A stretch of 64,000 bases of DNA from Oscillospiraceae bacterium (GTDB lineage Bacteria; Bacillota; Clostridia; Oscillospirales; Oscillospiraceae). The notes beneath the pieces are model-generated. The model had not been told where the DNA came from and searched no databases. It saw only the letters and a program-made list of their open reading frames with translations. The DNA is taken from contig CAJTCG010000002.1 of NCBI GenBank assembly GCA_910574635.1, positions 248,001 to 312,000 on the forward strand. Direction: 5' to 3'. The translations under genes were made by a program, and so were the position numbers. This document shows, piece after piece, positions 17,917-26,511 of the stretch (position 1 is the stretch's first letter; every line of letters begins with the position of its first letter).

Positions 17917-18894
17917 ATGTCGGAAAAAGTCTACATCACCCGTGATGAGGGTGAAGCTCTCTCTTTCAACTACGACTACAAGCAAGTATTCCACCACGAA
18001 TCCAGCCAGCCCAAGACTTTGCCGGAGTATGCGCTCATCAAGTGGTTCGTGAAGCAGCCAGAGCAGCCCAAGCAGATGATGCTTGAGGTCCTGGGATTTA
18101 TTTACAAATTCACTTTCGCTACCCGCGACCAGCTGGAACGGATGCTGCGGCTGAAAGGCATTGATGCCGAAGGCCTGGACAGCGTTCTCCAGAAACTCCT
18201 GGACCAGCGCATGGCGAACTTCTGCTATTTCAGCAAGTTCGACCAGGGTGGTCCCGTTCCCGACGACGCGTTTCGTGTCTACTGCCTCGATTTTGGGGCT
18301 GTTGGCGTCCTGTCCCATTTCTACTGCGACAATGTTACCTGGTTCTCTACCGATGCTATGGTGCGGACCGAATTGGTCCTGAAATACCTCACCACCACGC
18401 TCTTTTACCTGAGCATGGCGGAGGCCCGGGGCAAGGCGCTTCAGTACTTCAAACCGGTGTATGACGTGACAATTGGTCACCGCGATATCCGGTTCTCTGC
18501 GGCCTTTGCAATCCTGCAGGGCCACACACCCCTCTCTTTCATCCTGGAGTCCGTGCGGGCGTATGATTTGCCCTCCGGCTGGGATGACAAGGTGGACAAG
18601 AAAATCGTTCCCTTTGCCTGTCAGGATAAGTACTGGACCAAGTACTTCTCTGATGCGGAGCCTGTTTACATCTTCCTGGTGGAGGATGAGGAGCAGGCCC
18701 TGGAAACCGCCAGAATCTTCTACCGGCGGACCGGCAAGGACAATTTCAGACTGATTACGGATGGCCAGCTCAAGGGCGGGCTGGACAAAGCCGTTTTTCT
18801 TAAATACATCCCCAATGCGGAAGACCCTGTAAAGACTGGCACCCTCAAAAAGGTGAAATCCAGTCTGCTGTCTGGCGGCAGCGACGACAACTAA
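17917..18894 (+). CDS. Winged-helix protein, possibly replication-relaxation family
   Basis: 325 residues. A winged-helix-like region at about 45-115 (LGFIYKFTFATRDQLERMLRLKG) resembles the N-terminus of replication-relaxation/MobC-like proteins, which help open plasmid DNA at the origin of transfer. The C-terminal half holds an alpha/beta segment (PVYIFLVEDEEQALETARIF). Its promoter, position before a large transfer-type hydrolase and single terminator suggest a transfer or replication role. The family call is tentative. Confidence 0.65.
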   Translation: MSEKVYITRDEGEALSFNYDYKQVFHHESSQPKTLPEYALIKWFVKQPEQPKQMMLEVLGFIYKFTFATRDQLERMLRLKGIDAEGLDSVLQKLLDQRMANFCYFSKFDQGGPVPDDAFRVYCLDFGAVGVLSHFYCDNVTWFSTDAMVRTELVLKYLTTTLFYLSMAEARGKALQYFKPVYDVTIGHRDIRFSAAFAILQGHTPLSFILESVRAYDLPSGWDDKVDKKIVPFACQDKYWTKYFSDAEPVYIFLVEDEEQALETARIFYRRTGKDNFRLITDGQLKGGLDKAVFLKYIPNAEDPVKTGTLKKVKSSLLSGGSDDN

Positions 18895-18903
18895 ACTCCC
18901 CGC

Positions 18904-18940
18904 AGCGGCTCTGGGGTGTTCGCCCTGGGGCCGCTTTCTA
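18904..18940 (+). terminator. Terminator
   Basis: AGCGGC...GCCGCT hairpin followed by TTTCT. Confidence 0.6.
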
Positions 18941-18958
18941 ATTGCGCTTTTGCAATTT

Positions 18959-18967
18959 GCATAAAAT
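18959..18967 (+). promoter_or_regulatory. GCATAAAAT promoter box
   Basis: 41 bp upstream of the hydrolase gene at 19000. Confidence 0.7.
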
Positions 18968-18999
18968 AACCCATTTCGGACCGAAAGGAGGATTGTGTC

Positions 19000-21900
19000 A
19001 TGGATGATTTCAGCCGGGGCTCTGAGAATTTATCAGAGCAGGGCCTAGACAACCTGAAAGAAAACGGCAGGGCAGTTGCCCAAAAGGTTGGAAAGGTTGC
19101 GCAGCGCGGCATCAGGAACGGAGCCCGTAAGGCAACAAAGGGCGTCAGAAGTGCCATCAAAAAGGGTGTAAGAAAAGTTGCTGCCAGTGCGGCAAAAGCG
19201 ATTGCCCAAATTGGCGCGAAGATTATAGCCGCCCTGGGGCCTGTTGGCATCGTGGTCCTGGCCATTCTTTTGGTTGTTGGACTTGGCTACGTTTATACCA
19301 TGGAGGAGCGTGGCTCAGTCGAGTCGAATGTCATGGACCCCGTGACAGAGAACCCCACATACATGGACCCAGAGACAGGCATCATGACCGCCGTGGCCCA
19401 GACGGAGCCGCAGGCGGTGGTAGACGCCTATTACAAATACATGTCCGTTGCGTCTTATGTCAAGACGTTCAAGAAAGGCATGTGGGAATTCCAGGAGCCG
19501 GAGGAGACAGAAGATTTTGCCGGCTTGCGGGACTATAATAAGTTGGAGGAGAATTTTTATCTCTCCGATGACTTTATCCGCCAGCTGGATGAGCTGCTTC
19601 ATGACAACGAGTTTTTTTACCCAGAACAGCTAATCAAACCTGTATACGGGCAAAACCTGACCCTTGTTGATGAGAACGGTACCGACAAGACTGTTTACAC
19701 TTCCAGGCTTCCTTTCGATACTCCAAGCGGGGAGAGGATGCTGGATGATGAGCAGGTCGACGGGTTCTCCGATATGCTCAGCCCCAATAACGGACCCCTG
19801 GAGGCTCCCGGAGCAACGGGGGATGATAAACAGCTTCTCGCCAGGTCCCAAACCTCCGAGGAAACCGTGAATGAGCAGAACAAGCCCCGCTTCAAGCTCC
19901 AAGACCGGAACGTCATCAAGGATGATGACTCTATCCCAACTGAGCCGGGCCTGTGGGACTATGGTTTCGCCTCGGTTCTTGACTACCAGGCGGACCAAAA
20001 GCTCATGTATATCAATTGCAATTACGACTCCACCGATGTAGATTTCGATGTCGAAAAGTGGGAGGTTGTTGATTACGATGAAGATGGGAAAGAGATATAT
20101 GGCTGGGTTCACTACCATGAGGAGGTCAAAGCGATGTCCCTCAGCGGCGGTTTAGATGCCCTCAAAGCCGCCTGCCAGGAGTATTGCGATGCAAACGAAG
20201 ACGAGGAAACCCGCTGGCACTATCACCTCCCATCCAACATCAGTGCCATGGTGGACAACACGGTTGCCTGGAATATGGCGAAGGAACCCAACTCTGTCGT
20301 GGAGGCCAACTATACATCCATTTATGGGCGGGATGTTACTAACACTCACATTGACATGGAGACCACTGAGGCGTGGGATTATGATATTGACCATCTGTCT
20401 TTTAAGGACAGCTCACTCCAGTCTGTCTTTGGCAATAAGGGCGGCGGCCTGTTTCCGCTTAAAATCGCCGTCATTTCCCATGCGGCCACCTTCTCCGGCA
20501 ACATCGACTACACCATCATCCCGGCCGGAACAGACGGATGCCTGAAAACAGAAGCGGAGCTGCAGCCCAATTCCTCCGCATCTCAGAACCAGCGAGACCC
20601 CGTTCAGACCGTACAGGTAGGGAACAGCGGCTGCGAAGGAGTGACCCTGACGGCCCACCGGACAGGCACATACACCACTGAGTTGCCCAAAATCACGGAG
20701 AAAACCGCACCTTGGGGCTTCTCTTACCTGGAGGATTACGCCGATTACTACAGAGGGTTCGTTCCCGAGGACATCCAGCAGGACTTGGACTTCTTCGTCC
20801 GTACCGGGCTCTCCGCTCCGGAAGGTTCCGAGGCCAAGGAGAAGTATAAGCAGAATCTGCAGTTCCTCATGCAGCTAGGGCTGCTACGGCTATACACTGG
20901 GAATGTGACCCTGGGCGCCATAGGAACGGTTGACCCATCAACAATGGGTAACTCGGATTCTGATTTGTACATCCTGGCAAAAGTCATCGCCGCAGAGGCG
21001 GGGCCAAACAAGCTGGATGAGTTGATGGTGGGCAGTGTGTTTGTCAACCGGGTATTCAGTAGCCGGTATCCAAATACCTTCTATGAAGTCCTATCCGCTC
21101 CTGGGCAATACGCCTGCTTCACCGATGGTAACTACGCGAAAGCCCAGCCAACGGATAGGGAGATTGCAAGCGCCATCCAGGTTTTAACCGGGCAGTTCAC
21201 CATCCCCGAAAACCTCACGGGACAGTCAGCCAAAATCCAGGGAAACATCTACAAAATGGTGGATAACCCCTCGTACCTGAACGACCATTACTACTGCACC
21301 ATGGGATACAGTGAGGCTATCAGCACCGTGGACCGCTACGGCCGCCCGGCGCCTGACGCCTCTCAGCTTGAATCCCTGGCGGCGAGTTTGGAGGCGGCAT
21401 CCTCTGTCGACGCAAGCGCAGTTGAGGCCTTTGGAGACGCTTCTCAGTCCTTCGGTTTCTCCAGTGTGGATGGCTCCAAGATTTTAACGGACTACACGCT
21501 TTACGATATCTCTGCCTTCGATGTTCTCCAGGCCACAAACATGCAAGCGAAGCTGGTCCAGCCGACATCCGGCATCATTGCGGTCCTGAACAGTCTGTGG
21601 AACACCTTCACAAACGCTATTGACCAAATCAAGACGTTCTTTACGGAGGCAATTCCGGATGTTTTCAATACGCCGCAGAAGGAGACCTGTGTTAAGTTTG
21701 GTCTTCTTTACAACGGCTACGATATCAAGTCTGTTGTCTACCATAGCATCACTTTCGCCAATCAAGTCTGGTTCTCTACGGTGGACGCCATGGGGGATAA
21801 GCTGGAGGAAGATGGTCTGATGTTCCTGTTCGTGGGAAAGAACAACCTCCTTGGATTCGGCACCCTTACAGGTAATCAACTGCAAATGGTCCACGGCGTG

Positions 21901-22800
21901 GGCACTACGGTTAACGGGATGATTTCCCCGACCACAGCCTACTACACGCCGCTGAAGCCCTATTCACCGGTGGACGGCTATATGGAGATGTCCACCCCCA
22001 GCGGGACCAATATCCTGGCTGTTGCGGATGGCACAATCGTTGATGTCTGCGAGGATGCGGCGGACCCGGCAGGGAAGCATGTTACCATGACCGCCACGAT
22101 AGACGGGGACACTTACGAGGTTACCTTCGGCTACCTGGAGACGATTGCAACTGCCGCCGGCAGAACCGTCAGCCAGGGGGATTTGATTGGCACTTCCGGA
22201 AGCAAAACCTACCTCTCCGTCAAGAAAAACGGTTCTTTCGTTGACCCCAACAGCATCTTCTATCAGTCCACCCTGGTTTCCGGGCCCAGCCTTGGAGGGA
22301 ACCTCTACAATGCTGACGGTACGGTCAACAAAGAGGCGATTGCGGCCCTGGAGGCAGAATTGACCACCTATGTAAACTCCGGCGGCGGCATCTATCATAC
22401 CAGGCCCAATAACACACTCAGCTACAAGCAGTGTACCTGGTGGGCGTGGGGCCGCGGTCTCCAGTATATCCGTGCCCTTGGTCTGCCAATCTCGACAGAG
22501 CAGTATCGAGCGGGTGTCCACGGCAATGGAGGCCAGTACGCAAGCGTCAACGCCGCCTCCGGCATGTTCAACTATGGCAATACGCCGAAGCCGAACTCTC
22601 TGGTCTGCTACCAGGGCAACCCTGGGCATGTGGCCTATGTGGAAGCCGTGGACTATGTGAACAAGAAGTACTACACCAGTGAGGCCGGCAGCGGCACAAG
22701 CTGGTACGGCATCCGGGAGAGGCCCTTTGGCTATGTCGGCCACGGAAGTGGCGGCACATACAGCCAAGGCATATTTATCTATCTGGACGAGCCCCGGTGA
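19000..22800 (+). CDS. Large cell-wall hydrolase: SleB + degenerate M23 + CHAP
   Basis: 1266 residues. A basic, Ala/Lys-rich N-terminal region precedes one membrane segment (about 85-108), so the rest faces the wall. A SleB/hydrolase_2 domain lies at about 650-770 (LAKVIAAEAG, GSVFVNRVF). An M23-like beta domain at about 990-1090 has GTNILAVADGTIVD but lacks the usual zinc His residues, so it is probably inactive. A CHAP amidase/endopeptidase at about 1140-1266 keeps Cys (QCTWWAWG) and His (GHVAYVE). Such proteins open the peptidoglycan for a conjugation channel, as VirB1/CwlT do. It is much larger than usual VirB1-type enzymes. Confidence 0.9.
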   Translation: MDDFSRGSENLSEQGLDNLKENGRAVAQKVGKVAQRGIRNGARKATKGVRSAIKKGVRKVAASAAKAIAQIGAKIIAALGPVGIVVLAILLVVGLGYVYTMEERGSVESNVMDPVTENPTYMDPETGIMTAVAQTEPQAVVDAYYKYMSVASYVKTFKKGMWEFQEPEETEDFAGLRDYNKLEENFYLSDDFIRQLDELLHDNEFFYPEQLIKPVYGQNLTLVDENGTDKTVYTSRLPFDTPSGERMLDDEQVDGFSDMLSPNNGPLEAPGATGDDKQLLARSQTSEETVNEQNKPRFKLQDRNVIKDDDSIPTEPGLWDYGFASVLDYQADQKLMYINCNYDSTDVDFDVEKWEVVDYDEDGKEIYGWVHYHEEVKAMSLSGGLDALKAACQEYCDANEDEETRWHYHLPSNISAMVDNTVAWNMAKEPNSVVEANYTSIYGRDVTNTHIDMETTEAWDYDIDHLSFKDSSLQSVFGNKGGGLFPLKIAVISHAATFSGNIDYTIIPAGTDGCLKTEAELQPNSSASQNQRDPVQTVQVGNSGCEGVTLTAHRTGTYTTELPKITEKTAPWGFSYLEDYADYYRGFVPEDIQQDLDFFVRTGLSAPEGSEAKEKYKQNLQFLMQLGLLRLYTGNVTLGAIGTVDPSTMGNSDSDLYILAKVIAAEAGPNKLDELMVGSVFVNRVFSSRYPNTFYEVLSAPGQYACFTDGNYAKAQPTDREIASAIQVLTGQFTIPENLTGQSAKIQGNIYKMVDNPSYLNDHYYCTMGYSEAISTVDRYGRPAPDASQLESLAASLEAASSVDASAVEAFGDASQSFGFSSVDGSKILTDYTLYDISAFDVLQATNMQAKLVQPTSGIIAVLNSLWNTFTNAIDQIKTFFTEAIPDVFNTPQKETCVKFGLLYNGYDIKSVVYHSITFANQVWFSTVDAMGDKLEEDGLMFLFVGKNNLLGFGTLTGNQLQMVHGVGTTVNGMISPTTAYYTPLKPYSPVDGYMEMSTPSGTNILAVADGTIVDVCEDAADPAGKHVTMTATIDGDTYEVTFGYLETIATAAGRTVSQGDLIGTSGSKTYLSVKKNGSFVDPNSIFYQSTLVSGPSLGGNLYNADGTVNKEAIAALEAELTTYVNSGGGIYHTRPNNTLSYKQCTWWAWGRGLQYIRALGLPISTEQYRAGVHGNGGQYASVNAASGMFNYGNTPKPNSLVCYQGNPGHVAYVEAVDYVNKKYYTSEAGSGTSWYGIRERPFGYVGHGSGGTYSQGIFIYLDEPR

Positions 22801-22809
22801 TGAAGCAGC

Positions 22810-22847
22810 AGCCCCCATGACCGCAATGGTCATGGGGGCTGTTTTTA
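22810..22847 (+). terminator. Terminator after the hydrolase gene
   Basis: AGCCCCCATGACC/GGTCATGGGGGCT stem with GTTTTTA tail. Confidence 0.85.
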
Positions 22848-23168
22848 TTCGGGCTGGTTAAGACCCAGCTTTTCGACGATTTCTTCGGGGTTCATGCCGG
22901 ATTTCATCGCGGCCTTAACAACCTCTTCCATCTTCTGCTTCTTGGTCTTCCGGGGAGGTTTCGGGGCCAGGATGGCCTTCTTCTTTTCGTCCAGTTCTTT
23001 GATTTTGACCTCAACGGCGGCCACCTTCTCATCAAAGTCCGCATTGGCCTTCTTCCGCTTTTCTTCAATACCCGCGATGTCCCGCTGGAGTGCGGCGATT
23101 TTCACATCGACGGCCTCAGCCATCTGCTGCGGGGTCCTCCTGGTGCGCTTCTGGGTGCTTTCTTCCAT
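22845..23168 (-). CDS. Small coiled-coil, Lys/Glu-rich protein
   Basis: 107 residues: a Lys/Arg/Thr-rich start, a heptad-like coiled coil at about 15-70 (VAAVEVKIKELDEKKK) and a C-terminal helical hairpin ending in SGMNPEEIVEKLGL, which resembles small DNA-binding tails. It could be a nucleoid-type protein, but that is a guess. ATG23168 follows GAGGAGG; the earlier in-frame start is too far from a ribosome site. Confidence 0.7.
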   Translation of the reverse strand: MEESTQKRTRRTPQQMAEAVDVKIAALQRDIAGIEEKRKKANADFDEKVAAVEVKIKELDEKKKAILAPKPPRKTKKQKMEEVVKAAMKSGMNPEEIVEKLGLNQPE

Positions 23169-23201
23169 ATTTGGTTCCTCCTCATGTATTCGCAACCGCT
23201 A

Positions 23202-24326
23202 TCACGGATTGCATCTCTTGCAAGGGTCGTATCCCTGGCTAATTATGTCCTCCCGGCTGCCGGTATAGACCTGCTTGTTGGATTCCTTCATCTGTTTGAC
23301 GCTGGAGCAGCTGGGATAGTGGAATTTCTTGGTGTTGGTATTGAGGATATAGGTATTTCCTTGTGGTTCCAACTCTGCCTGCTGGTTCCCGGTGGGTTCC
23401 GGGGCAGGTTCCGGAGTTGGTGCTGAGGACTCCGGCGTTGACGGGGCAGCCTCAGGTTTAGAATCTGCTGGCGCGGCAGTATTTGCGGCTTCATCCAGGG
23501 CGCTGTCTCCAGTGGCGTAATCAATAGTAACACCCGGCTGGACGTTGTAGGCGAATACACAGAAGCATACTCCATCGCCCTGGTCTTCAACTGAGTAGCC
23601 CTCCATCAGGACGCCGCTTGCCAGCAGATTGTCTCCTTCGAAAACCGGTGTAACATGATACTCTACATGGTTGCCGGTTTCTTTTATGTAGTCCGCCGTC
23701 ATGTTCTCAAACGGCAGCATGCCCTCGATGTTCAGGTAGCGGGTCCCGGTTATCAGGTTACTGGTGTTTGCATTCTCAGCTGTCAGCTGGTACCCAATCA
23801 GGTGACAGCGGTTATACAGATACTTGCCGTCCACGCAGTCGTACCTCACTGTATGCCAGCCGCTAGGTTTTACCTGCCCGATACTGCCTCGCTCTTCTGT
23901 TGGCATAAGGTCCTGTCCAATGCAGGCCGTCGCGGTGCCGCAGCGGCCAAGGGCATCCAGCGGGCTGTAGTTTTCATAAGACTTTGCCGACAGGTTTGAG
24001 ATATCGAAGTAGGGAGTATTTTCGTTAAGGGCAACGTATGCCTGACCGGAATACGCCGGGACATTTTCCAAGCGGAATGGATTGTTGGCCGGCTTTGGAG
24101 ATTCCGGCTGCGCCGGTTCCGCCGGAGATGGTTCCTCTGGTGTCGGAGAGGGCAGGGAAGGGGTTGTTGTGTTGACGGTGGGGACCGCTTCGGACTGAAC
24201 GCTGGCCGTTGGCTGCGATTCTGGTTGGGGCTCCGGCTGGTCGGGTGAAGAGTCGCCGCCGCAGCCCGCCAGCAAAGCCATCACAAGCAGCATAGAAATC
24301 ATCCAGATGGGTTTTGCTCGTTTCAT
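23202..24326 (-). CDS. Lipoprotein DNA/RNA non-specific endonuclease (EndA-like)
   Basis: 374 residues with a lipoprotein signal (LLVMALLAGCGG, lipid on Cys22), a long Pro/Glu/Ser-rich linker, and a beta-beta-alpha metal nuclease core at about 95-265. The core reads YLYNRCHLIGYQLT, where EndA/NucA proteins have a DRGH-type motif, with the metal-binding Asn in NTSNLITGTRYLN. A second Pro-rich linker leads to a C-terminal Cys cluster (YPSCSS ... DPCKRC) like the Ada-type metal-binding domain. It acts outside the cell on nucleic acid. Last gene of a three-gene leftward operon; its start overlaps the previous stop. Confidence 0.88.
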   Translation of the reverse strand: MKRAKPIWMISMLLVMALLAGCGGDSSPDQPEPQPESQPTASVQSEAVPTVNTTTPSLPSPTPEEPSPAEPAQPESPKPANNPFRLENVPAYSGQAYVALNENTPYFDISNLSAKSYENYSPLDALGRCGTATACIGQDLMPTEERGSIGQVKPSGWHTVRYDCVDGKYLYNRCHLIGYQLTAENANTSNLITGTRYLNIEGMLPFENMTADYIKETGNHVEYHVTPVFEGDNLLASGVLMEGYSVEDQGDGVCFCVFAYNVQPGVTIDYATGDSALDEAANTAAPADSKPEAAPSTPESSAPTPEPAPEPTGNQQAELEPQGNTYILNTNTKKFHYPSCSSVKQMKESNKQVYTGSREDIISQGYDPCKRCNP

Positions 24327-24727
24327 AAGCTGTACACCTCCATGGTGATTTTTTCGTGAGAAGAGCCCGCAAAATCGCAGGTTTCAATGAGCTTGAATTT
24401 GTTTTGGTCAGGAAAACCAAAATGAACATCCGCCGGGTACACTCGGTTCCACTTGAAAAGGATAATTTCTTCGATAGATTGCTCGTACCCAGCAATGGGG
24501 GTTTCCTCAACAAAGCAGAAGTCCCCCTCCTGGGCTTTATCGAGGAAATCTTCTGCAACTGAAATATCAGGCAAAGTCCCAAACACCTTCGCTGAGTAGC
24601 TGTTCATCCAGAGGGGCCTTCCGGCTGCCATCTCCAAAACTTTCTCCCGAAGAACACGGTCCTGGCTTTGCCGCCGGTGGTTAAACATGACTCCGAGATT
24701 ATCGTCAACGCACACAATTATCTTCAT
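24323..24727 (-). CDS. Hypothetical protein next to EndA-like nuclease (134 aa)
   Basis: Soluble, begins MKIIVCVDDNLGVMF with a beta strand and acidic turn, and contains a repeated DFCFVEE-type core. It overlaps both neighbours by 4 bases (ATGA), so all three are co-translated. I cannot name the family; its fixed place between two exported proteins suggests a functional link. Confidence 0.75.
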   Translation of the reverse strand: MKIIVCVDDNLGVMFNHRRQSQDRVLREKVLEMAAGRPLWMNSYSAKVFGTLPDISVAEDFLDKAQEGDFCFVEETPIAGYEQSIEEIILFKWNRVYPADVHFGFPDQNKFKLIETCDFAGSSHEKITMEVYSL

Positions 24728-26040
24728 TCCACTGAATCCTTCTTCTTGTTGCGAACTGCCTGGACCGCCCTGTAGATGCCATACCCGCCACCACCAAGAA
24801 CGGCGGCGCCCACAACGGGATTTCCTTTGCTGCGGATATGTACCTCCAGAGTCTCCTCTGCTCCATCGGTTGTTCGGGCATATATCGTGACATCGCCCTT
24901 GGAAACCGCTGTCAGAAAACCACTGTTATCAACCACGGCGATGCTTTCGTCGCTGGTAGACCATGCAACTTCCGGGTATGTGGCGTTTTCCGGGTAAACC
25001 GTGGCTGTCAGCTGGGTAGTTTCTTCCTCAGTCAAGGCTCCGCCAAATTCATCATCAGTGATGATTTCAATATTCTCCACGGGGATTGATAAGACCTGAA
25101 TGGTAACTTCTGTTTGAATATCTTTCTGAACTGCCGAGATGGTCACTTTACCAACACCAACTGCGGAAACCTTTCCGTCATCTGATACGGTAGCAATGGA
25201 CTCGTCATCGCTGGCCCATTCCACCTCGGGGTAAGTGGTATTTGAAGGCGTAACCACCGCCCGCAACTGAGTCTCATCACCAATCGTAATTTCGCCCGGG
25301 CCCTCAATATCAACCTTCTCGGCGATAACTTCCTGCACGGAGACTTCAACCTGCGCGGATACCCCATTGGCTGCGGCAGCGGTGATGACGGCGGTTCCGG
25401 CTGCTACGCCCTGGATGCGGCCATTATCCACTGTGGCCACCGCCTCATCGCTGGAGGTCCAGGTAATCCTTGGGTTGTCCACATTATCCGGCGAGACTTT
25501 TGCTGAGATAGTTTTGCTATCGCCAATGAAGACGACGTTGGCCCCTTCCTCGATGCCCTCCATCGTCACGGATTCCGCCACGATTTCTTTCACAATAATA
25601 CGAACAGAGCCAACTTTGTCATTGAAGGAGGTCGCTGTAATTGTTGCCGTGCCGTATCCGACGGCTTTGATGGAACCATCGCTGACCTGAACAACATTGC
25701 TGTCGCTGGATTTCCATGTCACCCGTGTATTACAGGAGTTAGCCGGGGAAACGGCGGCAGAAATAGCACATGATTCCCCGTAACCTAAGGCGGTCTTTTC
25801 CGCCGTCACGCTGACCCGCCTTGGAAATACATCCGTATATGGGCAGTACCCGCCGGGGTGAAGGTGGGCGGAGTATCCATGGTGATAGTGGTAGCTGCCA
25901 AGGCCGCTTGCGTTGCGGTTATCCCGGTGCCCTCCCTGGCCATCCGTTCGACCGCTATGAGCCAGTCCTGCAGGAGAGTAGCAGATGAGGACAATTAACG
26001 CGCATAAAACAGAAGCGAGGCTCTTAAACTTCTTTTTCAT
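24724..26040 (-). CDS. Surface protein with YHYH-type region and four Big_2 domains
   Basis: 438 residues: signal peptide (1-27), a His-rich segment at about 28-65 (SYHYHHGYSAHLHPGGYCPY) likely to bind metal, then four bacterial Ig-like group 2 domains (about 75-150, 155-235, 238-315, 318-405), each with the SSDESIATV-like strand. A Gly-rich membrane segment and a basic tail (about 412-438) anchor it. Big_2 domains mediate surface contacts, so adhesion or cell-cell contact is likely. First gene of the leftward operon. Confidence 0.88.
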   Translation of the reverse strand: MKKKFKSLASVLCALIVLICYSPAGLAHSGRTDGQGGHRDNRNASGLGSYHYHHGYSAHLHPGGYCPYTDVFPRRVSVTAEKTALGYGESCAISAAVSPANSCNTRVTWKSSDSNVVQVSDGSIKAVGYGTATITATSFNDKVGSVRIIVKEIVAESVTMEGIEEGANVVFIGDSKTISAKVSPDNVDNPRITWTSSDEAVATVDNGRIQGVAAGTAVITAAAANGVSAQVEVSVQEVIAEKVDIEGPGEITIGDETQLRAVVTPSNTTYPEVEWASDDESIATVSDDGKVSAVGVGKVTISAVQKDIQTEVTIQVLSIPVENIEIITDDEFGGALTEEETTQLTATVYPENATYPEVAWSTSDESIAVVDNSGFLTAVSKGDVTIYARTTDGAEETLEVHIRSKGNPVVGAAVLGGGGYGIYRAVQAVRNKKKDSVE

Positions 26041-26206
26041 CCCAATAAATCTCTCTTTCTGCTGTTTATGAACCTAACCCGTGTGGGCATAGTTTCTTCC
26101 ATTTGAAATTTATATCACATCTTCTAATGCAAATCAACAGCATACGTAGAAAACATCTTCTTGCGGACTGCCTGGATAAACTTTCTGCGCTCTTCTGGTC
26201 CCATCC

Positions 26207-26449
26207 TCATTTTCCAAAGCAAATATACCTCTCTGGATGAGAGCGTATTTCTGCAATTCGCTCCTCATCCATTATTTGGCTCACTCCATATACATCCAGC
26301 CATCCCATATAGGACAAGAACCTCTTTTTTGCCTCCGTCTTGTTCCTCGCTATGACATAATAGAACAATCTTCCCACATCCTCTTTTCGATAGCCGGCAT
26401 TTACCGCCCACATTTTCTTATCAACCATAGTGTTCACAGCCTTTTCCAT
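26207..26449 (-). CDS. Small hypothetical protein (80 aa)
   Basis: Basic/aromatic protein with RKEDVGRLFYYVIARNKTEAKKRFL in the middle. A canonical TATAAT lies upstream on the minus strand near 26473. The start could be ATG26449, or ATG26425 which has GGAAAAGG at 11 bases. No family recognised; alone between the Big_2 operon and the RT gene. Confidence 0.6.
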   Translation of the reverse strand: MEKAVNTMVDKKMWAVNAGYRKEDVGRLFYYVIARNKTEAKKRFLSYMGWLDVYGVSQIMDEERIAEIRSHPERYICFGK

Positions 26450-26511
26450 CCTCTCATTCGATTTGGGCTGATTATACCATGCTGGATATAGTTTGTCATT
26501 TCATGACCCCG

